Below, one piece after another: positions 16,450-23,490 of a stretch of 38,838 nucleotides of DNA. Made by a program: the position numbers and the translations under genes. Origin of the DNA: a virus. Below the pieces are notes generated by a model, which ran no database searches, had not been told where the DNA came from, and saw only the letters and a program-made list of their open reading frames with translations. The stretch is from IMG/VR virus record IMGVR_UViG_3300030494_000108, positions 1 to 38,838 of that record. One strand, written 5' to 3'. Every line of letters starts with the position of its first letter. The first letter of the stretch is position 1.

Positions 16450-16968
16450 GTGGACTGGGACGCGTTCATCTGTCATGCGCATGAAGACAAAGCGTTCGTT
16501 GGTTCGCTCGCCCAAGCTCTTCGTGCGGCGGGCCTCAGAATCTGGTACGACGATTTTGAACTCAAAGCGGGAGACAGCCTGCGGCGGTCGATTGATCGTG
16601 GTCTCGCTCGTTCCAGATTCGGGGTTGTGGTGTTAAGCAGAAGCTTCTTTTCCAAGAGCTGGACCCAATACGAGCTGGATGGGCTGGTCCAGAGAGACCT
16701 GGACCGAAAGGTCATCCTGCCTATTTGGCATCAAATAGAACGTGGGGATCTCATCAAGCTTGCTCCCTCCCTTGCTGATAAAGTTGCGATCCGCTCTACA
16801 TCTGGCATTCCTTCTATCGTCTCAGCCATAGTGGAAGCTATCGATAATGAGGGAAATTCACATCTACCGCAAGATGCGCCCCTCGAATCATCGGTAAAAC
16901 TGGAAAAGCCTCGCATGAATCTCCTGCGAGATCTTCCAATGACATCGCAGGAACGAGACGATGTGTAG
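16450..16968 (+). CDS. TIR-domain protein, probable defence effector
   Basis: A protein of 172 residues consisting mainly of a TIR domain. It opens with W-D-A-F-I-C-H-A-H-E-D-K, then L-R-I-W-Y-D-D-F-E-L-K-A-G-D-S-L (BB-loop region), V-V-V-L-S-R-S-F-F-S-K-S-W and Q-Y-E75-L, with Glu75 at the position of the catalytic residue of NAD-cleaving TIRs. Bacterial TIR proteins of this kind act in antiphage systems by degrading NAD or making signal molecules. An ATG at 16309 is in frame, but the 47 extra residues look unlike protein, so GTG 16450 is preferred. It stands between broken tail genes and precedes a 547-residue protein by 94 bases. Confidence 0.82.
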   Translation: MDWDAFICHAHEDKAFVGSLAQALRAAGLRIWYDDFELKAGDSLRRSIDRGLARSRFGVVVLSRSFFSKSWTQYELDGLVQRDLDRKVILPIWHQIERGDLIKLAPSLADKVAIRSTSGIPSIVSAIVEAIDNEGNSHLPQDAPLESSVKLEKPRMNLLRDLPMTSQERDDV

Positions 16969-17062
16969 AGAACATCGCGATCTGGGAGACTTGCCCACAA
17001 AGCTGTCTTTGCCCCAGCTTCCTCCGGTCGGCTTAAGTGTCGCGTGACGAACGCAATTTGCT

Positions 17063-18706
17063 ATGTCCGATGAACTGTCAATCTTCGACCCCCCGATAGA
17101 TTCACCGATCGACAACCTCGGGAAGTCAGCATTCGCGCCGTCGGTCGCCACTTCTCTTTCGAACGCCCAGGGAACGGTCTTGTTGCAGACGTTGAACATC
17201 ACGGCAACTCCTAACGAGAAGCGCCCCATCCCGATTCCAGAGAGAACGATTATCTCGTTGGGAGACCCACGCAAGGGCCCGCCTTCGAGATTGGTCGGTA
17301 CCGAGGCTGAATTTGAGCTGAAGATATCGCTTTTAGTTCATAATTTGTCGGAAGGCGCAATTCGGCTCTGCGATATCAAGGCGCACATCTATCATGTGTC
17401 GATGTATTCACAGCGCTTAGCGATCGTTCCATGGGCACCGAGGGTTCAGTTGGCCGCTGACAACACAGCTGACTTAGCTGCGGTGGGGTCGGATCTAAGC
17501 GGGGGGAGAGCCCAACCAATCGATTTGGTCCTTGAGACATCTGTTTTCGATACACTCTTCACAACCGTAGTATTTGGACTTACCGTGTTTTACGAGATCG
17601 CGCCCAGGGACGTCCGAACCGTGCATCATGTCCCATCAGACAAGATTTACATTTTCCAGCATGATCACCATTGGGGTGCCAGTAAGTGTCATTTCGTTAG
17701 CAGGAGCGCGGCTGAAATTGAGGAGCGACGCCAGGAAGCACCTGGCGATCACGGTTTTTTCGACAGCCTGCTGAGGATCGTCGAGTTGCACACTAGTCCA
17801 AGGGAACAAAAGTCCCTGTCTGCAAGGGCGGGGGAGCAAGTATCGACCGCTCCTCCCACAGCCCAGGGCACCGGTGATGCTGGTGCGGACCAACCGCTCC
17901 AGAAACCCGAGGAGGAGAATCCAGTATCTGTTCTTTTCGACTCGCGGACTCAGGTCGGTAGCACGGTCTCAGAGTTGGGCACTGACTTTGTGGTCGTCGG
18001 TTTGACGCTGCCAACTCCTGAACCGCTGTCGGGTTCGCCAAACCTATATCGGCACGTTTACGAAGACCTCGCGGCTGCGCACAACAGATTGAAACATTCC
18101 CGGACGTTCTTTGCGATTACCTCTGTGGTTCGTAGCCCAATGAGGAACGCATACTGGATTGTCGCGATTTTTGATAACGAGATTCTGAACAGCGAAGCCC
18201 TCCACGACATTGAGGGTGCCGTCACGATGTTGTCAACGGCCGTTCAAACAAGTCCTTCATTTGAGACTTGGTGCGGCAACACTGGTTACTTCGTGGTCAG
18301 TTATAGTGACGAACACAAACGCGTTCTCGCCGTGAATTTTGGAACGACTCTCACCTTCACGAGTTTCGCCGTGGCCGAGAACAAGCGATATTTCACTGGC
18401 GAGTACGAGCCAGAATATCTGGCCGCTTCAGGTCTCTTCATTGGCACTTGCCACTTCTTCCTCGGTCGCTATGGACAGGCAATATCGGAATGGCAGTTCT
18501 CTACCTCGCACTCCGCACACCCGAATCCGTTCTTCAACATTGCGTGCGCATATTCGAAACTCGGCGACATAAGTCAGGCATATGAATACTGCATGCGGGC
18601 TGTGGAGCATGGCGTTTCGCGTGACCTTGTGCTGCACGATCCCGACTTGAGCGCACTCAGACAGCATTCGTCGTATACGAAAATCAAAGATGCTCTGGGA
18701 GCATGA
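17063..18706 (+). CDS. Unknown two-domain protein with C-terminal TPR repeats
   Basis: A protein of 547 residues, not recognised as a whole. Residues about 1-215 are strand-rich (E-F-E-L-K-I-S-L-L-V-H-N-L-S, then F-G-L-T-V-F-Y-E-I). About 230-290 is a Pro/Glu/Gly linker. Residues 295-450 form a second mixed domain (T-D-F-V-V-V-G-L-T-L-P, then T-F-F-A-I-T-S-V-V-R-S), and about 450-547 read as TPR repeats (F-L-G-R-Y-G-Q-A-I-S-E-W; F-N-I-A-C-A-Y-S-K-L-G-D) with the usual H-D-P-D-L closing motif. It follows the TIR gene in the same direction and could be its sensor or partner. The gene is intact and AT-richer than the tail genes. No signal peptide. Confidence 0.6.
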   Translation: MSDELSIFDPPIDSPIDNLGKSAFAPSVATSLSNAQGTVLLQTLNITATPNEKRPIPIPERTIISLGDPRKGPPSRLVGTEAEFELKISLLVHNLSEGAIRLCDIKAHIYHVSMYSQRLAIVPWAPRVQLAADNTADLAAVGSDLSGGRAQPIDLVLETSVFDTLFTTVVFGLTVFYEIAPRDVRTVHHVPSDKIYIFQHDHHWGASKCHFVSRSAAEIEERRQEAPGDHGFFDSLLRIVELHTSPREQKSLSARAGEQVSTAPPTAQGTGDAGADQPLQKPEEENPVSVLFDSRTQVGSTVSELGTDFVVVGLTLPTPEPLSGSPNLYRHVYEDLAAAHNRLKHSRTFFAITSVVRSPMRNAYWIVAIFDNEILNSEALHDIEGAVTMLSTAVQTSPSFETWCGNTGYFVVSYSDEHKRVLAVNFGTTLTFTSFAVAENKRYFTGEYEPEYLAASGLFIGTCHFFLGRYGQAISEWQFSTSHSAHPNPFFNIACAYSKLGDISQAYEYCMRAVEHGVSRDLVLHDPDLSALRQHSSYTKIKDALGA

Positions 18707-18860
18707 AGCTACTTTCGTTGTTAGGGCGTTAGCAAAGAGACCAGGGTTGGGTCTCAGGCAGATTGCTACGCTGAAGCCTCATAGTATTGGATAGACAAAG
18801 ACCTACGCCCATTCGATCCTCCGACCGCGTGCTCCGCAGGCTGTCCTGCCGAAGACAACT

Positions 18861-19319
18861 GTGCTGAAGTTTCAAACGTTCATCAAAAGCGCTCGGTTCG
18901 TTTATTCCCCATACACCGCGACTGAGATGCAGGGCTTCGCGCCAGTCCTGGCGGATTCGATCCGGGCACGTATCCAGCGCGGCCAGAACATCTAAGACCA
19001 AGCGGCGGCGCCTCTGAAGGTCGGACTGCCGTGCCGTCGCGGCTACCCGGATTACAAGGTGGCGCGAGGTCTCAATCCCATTCGCGACTGGACGTGGCGC
19101 GGCCATACCCTGCGCTGCCTCAAGGTCCTGACCGCAAATGAGAACCGCGCGGCGATTGGGTTTCTCGATAAAGCTCTTCCTGGCCGGCGAATGACGGCCT
19201 CGCAGATCGCGGCGTTCAACAACCGGCGCGAGGCGCAGTGGGGTTTGTCGCCGCGCGACCGACAGGCGGTGCTCGCCGCATTCCAGTCGCGTCCCTTCGA
19301 GATGCTCAAGGCAGCTTGA
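18861..19319 (+). pseudogene. Phage virion/tail protein with an internal stop codon
   Basis: From the GTG at 18861 one frame reads L-K-F-Q-T-F-I-K-S-A-R-F-V-Y-S, then E-M-Q-G-F-A-P-V-L-A-D-S-I-R-A-R-I-Q-R-G-Q-N-I, hits TAA at 18993-18995, and continues in the same frame with D-Q-A-A-A-P-L-K and D-W-T-W-R-G-H-T-L-R to the stop at 19319. The pattern (A-D-S-I-R-A-R-I, A-P-L-K, D-W-T-W-R-G) fits small virion morphogenesis or tail-completion-type proteins. A single base change in a codon such as GAA would explain the stop. A product could restart at GTG 19059. It lies just before the tape measure remnant. Confidence 0.6.
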
Positions 19320-19320
19320 A

Positions 19321-20965
19321 ATGGCAGACCAAGCAGAGCGCGTAATCCTCGAAGCCGAGGAAACGCCGGTACTCGAATCGGTCGGCAGGGCCAACACCGC
19401 GCTCGACAGCTTCGACTAGCGATCGCTCCCACGCGCGACGAGGAGGATCGCTCCAAGCGCGCGAGCGATATCCAAGGCCAGATCCAGCGGTTGCAGAAGA
19501 TGCTGGAGGATGCCGAGGCAGTCACCAAGCGGACGGACCTGCGCGAGGGCAAGGATGAAAGGGATCGGCTTCGCGCCAGGTTCTTCGGTACGCACGATGG
19601 TATGGAGAGGCATACGCCGACGCCAAGAAGGACGTTGAGCGGCTCCAGAAGCAACTGTTGGAACCGGACAAGCCGTTGACGAGAGCGCAAGCGCAGGATC
19701 TGGGTCAACAACTCCGGACTGCCGAAGCTACCGAAGCCCGCCGCAAGGCGGCACTGGATGCGGTCGCAAAAGGCGCGGAGCAGCTCAAGGATTTCCGTCG
19801 CCAGGCAACCGAGTTCGAGAAGAAGGGCGATGAAGCCGAACTGGATGCGATCGGCAAGATCTACTATCAGCGCGATCAGCTTCTGAAACAGGCCGAGAAG
19901 GTGAAGGCGTCGGAATCGGAGATCGCCGCGATCCGCAAGTCGGCGGACGAGCAGGCTGCCGTTCTATCGAAGAATGCGTGGGAGGAGTTTGAAAAGTACG
20001 CCGAGAAGGAAGAGGCCGATCGGCGCAAGAAGATGCTCGCGCCGCTTGCTACGATTCTGGGCTCCGGCTCCAAGGGCGGCACATCCGGTCTCTACGGGAT
20101 GTTCAGTAAGGGCGGCTTCTCGAAGTCGCTCTCCAACCTGAAAGGCACGTTCTGGAACCAGGACGCCTGGAACGCCTCTGATAGCAACTTCTGGGGTGGC
20201 GTCCAGGGCGTAGCGAAGTCTCCCGCCGCCGGAGCCGCCGGCATGATGCTCGCGACCAGTGGGCTGTTCGGATCACAGCGCGGCACGTGGACAGGCGCTC
20301 TTGAAGATACCGCCGGTGGCGCATTGATCGGCGAGCAGATCGGCGGTCCATGGGGGGCCGCGATTGGAGCGGCGGCGGGCTTCACTGCCGGAACGGTCGA
20401 GAAGTTGCTCGGCATTGAATCACCGCAGAGGAAGGCGCACGACGACATCAAGAGCATCTACGGCGTGGACATCCCGCAGAACAGTGGCACCATCAAACAG
20501 GTGGTGCAGATCGCGCAGTCCCAGTTCGGCGGCGATATCGCGGTGGCCGTGCGATCCCCGAGCGTGCGTCAACTTGTGATGCTGTACTCGGAAGCCACAG
20601 GACAGAAGATGCCACTGTCGGCCACCACGCCTTACGCCGGGAGTCTTGTGGAGCAGGGCGGTAAGCTTTACCAACAAGCCAGCTACCAGGATGGCCAGGC
20701 GCACGTGTACGCTTCGAACATCTCGACGCTCGGCGGGATCGCGGCCGGGACCTATCCCACACCGGGGAACCCGAACACGGGAGGTGGCACGGGCGCGACG
20801 TACATGTCGCTGAACATCAGCGGCTCCGATGCGGCGAACTTCATGACCGGACAATTCGTCACGCCGCAGTTCGTGACGGACCAGGCGATGGCGGCGCAGT
20901 ATTCGAGCTACGGGCGGACGCAGCAGTCGGCCAACATGCAGCTACCTGGATTGACGGTAGCGTGA
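19321..20965 (+). pseudogene. Tail tape measure-type protein, broken and shortened
   Basis: The ATG at 19321 starts M-A-D-Q-A-E-R-V-I-L-E-A-E-E-T-P-V-L-E-S and stops at a TAG near 19417. A second frame carries Q-R-L-Q-K-M-L-E-D-A-E-A-V, and a third, from about 19610, carries the rest (A-K-K-D-V-E-R-L-Q-K-Q-L-L to L-P-G-L-T-V-A). The long coiled coil, then a Gly/Ala-rich hydrophobic stretch (G-A-A-G-M-M-L-A-T; A-A-I-G-A-A-A-G-F-T-A-G) fits a tape measure, but the total is short for one, so internal deletion is likely. The third part could be translated from TTG or GTG codons near 19658 as about 435 residues. Its last 76 codons are duplicated at 22741. Confidence 0.55.
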
Positions 20966-21388
20966 TTCAAGATGCCGGGCAATCTCGTTCAAAGCGAACC
21001 CAACGGTGTGATGCCAGCCTCGCTGTGCACCGCTTTCACGGAGCTGCGCGAGTATGCTCAACTCCAGAACCAGTACCACGACGGCACGATCCAGCGGTCG
21101 CAGCTTGCTCAAACCTCGCGCCGCACGTTCCGCTTCAGCAAGCGCCTCAACGCATCGACACTCTTAGCGCTGTACAACTTCTGGGTCTCCCAAAACGGCG
21201 GATTGACGCCGTTCGCGTTCTATAACCCGTTCGATGTCGCGGCCGGCCAGCAGATCGGCAGCAACTACGATCCCACTGGCAACAACACTCAGGGGCGCGT
21301 GACGGTGGTGTTTCGTGGCAACTGGGCGCAGGCCATGGACATCGCGCGGACGAACGTGCAGGGGCTGGAAATCGTGGAGGTGGCTTAA
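20731..21388 (+). repeat. 658-bp duplicated segment, copy 1
   Basis: It covers the last 76 codons of the tape measure remnant and the whole following 138-residue tail gene. Copy 2 lies at 22736-23393 with the same length and gene spacing. The encoded proteins differ at about 5 of 76 and 18 of 138 positions by eye, so the duplication is not recent. Confidence 0.85.
20972..21388 (+). CDS. Tail protein, copy 1 of a duplicated pair
   Basis: A protein of 138 residues starting six bases after the tape measure stop. Visible blocks are E-L-R-E-Y-A-Q-L-Q-N-Q-Y-H-D-G-T, S-R-R-T-F-R, F-W-V-S-Q-N-G-G-L-T-P-F-A-F-Y-N-P-F and R-V-T-V-V-F-R-G-N-W. The second half recalls the small distal-tail proteins of the DUF2460/gpM type, in which an F-x-F-Y-N-P strand and a final beta strand set are usual. 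It is probably a minor tail or tail-tip protein. A close paralogue, about 87% identical, lies at 22977. It is intact. Confidence 0.6.
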   Translation: MPGNLVQSEPNGVMPASLCTAFTELREYAQLQNQYHDGTIQRSQLAQTSRRTFRFSKRLNASTLLALYNFWVSQNGGLTPFAFYNPFDVAAGQQIGSNYDPTGNNTQGRVTVVFRGNWAQAMDIARTNVQGLEIVEVA

Positions 21389-21398
21389 CTGTGGGGCT

Positions 21399-22496
21399 CT
21401 ATTCGCCCTTCGCTGGCGAACCGCTAGCCATGCGCTGGATGACGCCCCAAGCCCAATCCAGAGCACTCTTGGGACCTCGCTGCCGCGCGATCACGGCACC
21501 AACTATAAGCGCAGACCATACCTGCGGTTTCAGGAGTACGTTCTCCCAAAACCAACTCAGCAGCCACCACCAAGGCCGGCCTTTCACCTTAAACGGAAGC
21601 CCGGGCTCAACGTCCCGGCTTCCGGCGGACGAGAAGACTTTCAGCGCAACTTTTGCGTTAGCCTCTCCCTCAGGATCTCTCAGCCATGACCAGAATCGCT
21701 GTTTCAAGCACCAGTGCCACCCTACGTCCCCCCCACCAAGATCGAGCGGTTTTGTCGTTGGGATGGCCTCGGAAGTGCAGTCAGACGCGTGCATGTCTAC
21801 GCCATCGGCAGTGATCGCAAGACGCGGCTGAACTGAGAGCTTTTCGCTCGCGGCGTCGGCCTCGACCGCCTTTCCCAGAGCCGGAAATATGTATGGGTGG
21901 AAAATGAGATCGAATGGTTTCTCACCGTGGGTCAGATCGACTTCGAGAGGGTAGCTGAAAACACCGAAGACTGTCACAACAATCTGGTGCCCGCCGACTG
22001 CAAATGCAACCTTCCCCTTCCCGGCCTGATTGCTCAGGATGTCCGCTGCGCTGTTGGCATCGAGGCCAAGATGATGATCGCGGAGCACAGAGACCGCCGT
22101 ATCGAGGGCGCGGCCTGTCAGCGAGTTGACCTCAGCCTCGGCCGTAAGCTTCGCATCACCGAGTCTCTTCATATCATTCTGGAGCCTATCGATATTGTTC
22201 TGGAACTGGTCGCCCTCACTGAGCAGCTTAGAGATCTCAGCGAGGGCACCGTCGACGTCTTCTGCATACACTTTGGCTACTCTGGCCTCTCGCATCCAGC
22301 TCTGACACGCCTGGCTCCTCCAGCAGGAGCTGTCTTTGAAGCCCTGCACGAACTCGACCGCGCGTTTGGCCCGCTCCAGGTCAAGCGACATCTGAGCTTG
22401 CCCGACGACTGAACTGGCTGTTGCTAGGACCATGACAGTGACGACAGACAGACGATAGGGGACGGTGACGCAGTAAGCGATTCGCGAGCTAATCAT
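21399..22496 (-). CDS. Secreted or membrane-anchored unknown protein (cargo)
   Basis: A protein of 365 residues on the strand opposite to the tail genes. Residues 1-34 look like a signal peptide (Y-R-L-S-V-V-T-V-M-V-L-A-T-A-S-S-V-V-G-Q-A). About 75-130 is predicted coiled coil (L-L-S-E-G-D-Q-F-Q-N-N-I-D-R-L-Q). A mixed middle domain follows, and a Trp-rich hydrophobic segment near 308-340 (W-W-W-L-L-S-W-F-W, then A-L-I-V-G-A-V-I-A) should span or dock to the inner membrane. No family is recognised. AGGAGG lies just before the ATG. It ends ten bases from the first 138-residue tail gene and fills the gap between duplicated phage segments, so it is an insertion. A role in defence or envelope exclusion is only a guess. 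Confidence 0.6.
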   Translation of the reverse strand: MISSRIAYCVTVPYRLSVVTVMVLATASSVVGQAQMSLDLERAKRAVEFVQGFKDSSCWRSQACQSWMREARVAKVYAEDVDGALAEISKLLSEGDQFQNNIDRLQNDMKRLGDAKLTAEAEVNSLTGRALDTAVSVLRDHHLGLDANSAADILSNQAGKGKVAFAVGGHQIVVTVFGVFSYPLEVDLTHGEKPFDLIFHPYIFPALGKAVEADAASEKLSVQPRLAITADGVDMHASDCTSEAIPTTKPLDLGGGDVGWHWCLKQRFWSWLRDPEGEANAKVALKVFSSAGSRDVEPGLPFKVKGRPWWWLLSWFWENVLLKPQVWSALIVGAVIARQRGPKSALDWAWGVIQRMASGSPAKGE

Positions 22497-22616
22497 AGGT
22501 CCTCCTCTGTTGTCCCGCCCTGTGAGTCACCTGACGGGAACATCTCGCACTAAGCATATCTCTCTATCGGCGAGCGGAGTTGAGGGTCGCGGTCGTCAGG
22601 TCCGGTCCAAAAAGTC

Positions 22617-22739
22617 ATGTCCGACATCATCGGCCGCATCGCCGCCACGGTGACCAACTCGGGCCAGACATTCCCGCTCACCACGCAGTACCCGTTCGGC
22701 TTCTCCGTCGAGCGCCCGGTGATCGTCCACCGCTTCGGC
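22617..22739 (+). repeat. Partial copy of the tail hub gene start
   Basis: This stretch repeats the first 41 codons or so of the tail hub gene at 25304-25429 (one codon shorter here; both have S-G-Q-T-F-P-L and T-Q-Y-P-F-G-F-S-V-E-R-P-V-I-V-H-R-F-G). The match ends at TTCGGC, where the tape measure copy begins. Confidence 0.85.
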
Positions 22740-22970
22740 GGCATCGCCGCCGGGATTTATCCGACGCCGGGCAACCCCAACACGACTGGCGGCTCTGGGG
22801 CCACATACCTCTCGCTGAACATCAGCGGCGCCGACGCGGCGAACTTCATGACCGGACAGTTCGTCACACCCCAGTTCGTGACCGACCAGGCGATGGCGGC
22901 GCAATATTCGAGCTACGGGCGCACGCAGCAGTCGGCCAACATGCAGCTACCCGGACTGACAGTGGCGTGA
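22617..22970 (+). CDS. Chimeric gene: hub N terminus fused to tape measure C terminus
   Basis: An open frame of 117 residues joins two unrelated tail proteins. Residues 1-41 are the start of the tail hub protein (M-S-D-I-I-G-R-I, ending V-H-R-F-G), and residues 42-117 are the C terminus of the tape measure protein (G-G-I-A-A-G-I-Y-P-T-P to L-P-G-L-T-V-A). The junction lies at TTCGGCGGCATC near 22736-22745, where both parents share a short CGGC block. The frame stayed open across the fusion. Whether it is expressed is unknown; no clear ribosome binding site is seen. Confidence 0.6.
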   Translation: MSDIIGRIAATVTNSGQTFPLTTQYPFGFSVERPVIVHRFGGIAAGIYPTPGNPNTTGGSGATYLSLNISGADAANFMTGQFVTPQFVTDQAMAAQYSSYGRTQQSANMQLPGLTVA

Positions 22971-23393
22971 TCCAGAATGCCTGGCAATCTCGTACAATCC
23001 GCACCCAACGGCGTGATGCCGGTCTCTCTCTGTACCGCGCTCACGGAGCTGCGCGAGTACGCTCAACTCCAGAACCAGTATCACGACGGGACGATCCAGC
23101 GGTCGCAGCTCGCGCAGACTTCGCGTCGCACGTTCCGGCTCAGCAAACGATTGAGCGCTTCCGTGCTCTCCGCGCTGTACAGCTTCTGGGTTTCCCAGAA
23201 TGGCGGCTTGACGCCTTTCGCCTTCTACAATCCGTTCGAAGTGACGTCCGGTCAGCAGATCGGCAGCAATTACGATCCCAGCGGGAACAACACGCAAGGG
23301 CGCGTGACGGTGGTGTTCCGTGGGAATTGGGCCCAAGCCACGGACATCGCGAGATCCAACCTGCCAGCGCTGGAATTGGTCGAAGTTGCGTGA
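22736..23393 (+). repeat. 658-bp duplicated segment, copy 2
   Basis: Second copy of 20731-21388, colinear and of equal length, holding the tape measure C-terminal codons and the second 138-residue tail gene. Its left edge is the chimera junction. Confidence 0.85.
22977..23393 (+). CDS. Tail protein, copy 2 of a duplicated pair
   Basis: A protein of 138 residues, colinear with copy 1 and about 87% identical by eye. Most changes are conservative (F-to-L, D-to-E, T-to-S) and the shared blocks (E-Y-A-Q-L-Q-N-Q-Y-H-D-G-T and P-F-A-F-Y-N-P-F) are unchanged, which suggests that both copies were under protein-level selection for some time after they separated. It is followed by the transglutaminase cargo gene. 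Confidence 0.6.
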   Translation: MPGNLVQSAPNGVMPVSLCTALTELREYAQLQNQYHDGTIQRSQLAQTSRRTFRLSKRLSASVLSALYSFWVSQNGGLTPFAFYNPFEVTSGQQIGSNYDPSGNNTQGRVTVVFRGNWAQATDIARSNLPALELVEVA

Positions 23394-23442
23394 CTGGGCG
23401 GGCATTCAGCATAGCCTAAAAGCCATAGCGGGTATGTGATCA

Positions 23443-23451
23443 TGGTATACT
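23443..23451 (+). promoter_or_regulatory. Extended -10 element before the transglutaminase gene
   Basis: TG-G-TATACT is a good extended -10 sequence 40 bases before the ATG at 23491; no clear -35 is seen, as is usual with extended -10 promoters. A GGGAGA ribosome binding site follows about eight bases before the ATG. Confidence 0.4.
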
Positions 23452-23490
23452 GACCAAACTATTGCGCCCAGCCATCGGGAGACCGTTAAA

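Noticed and set aside
18729-19711. Two minus-strand frames over the virion protein and tape measure remnants
   Set aside because: The plus strand carries coherent phage protein with D-W-T-W-R-G and coiled-coil patterns; the minus frames are Arg/Ser-rich shadows.
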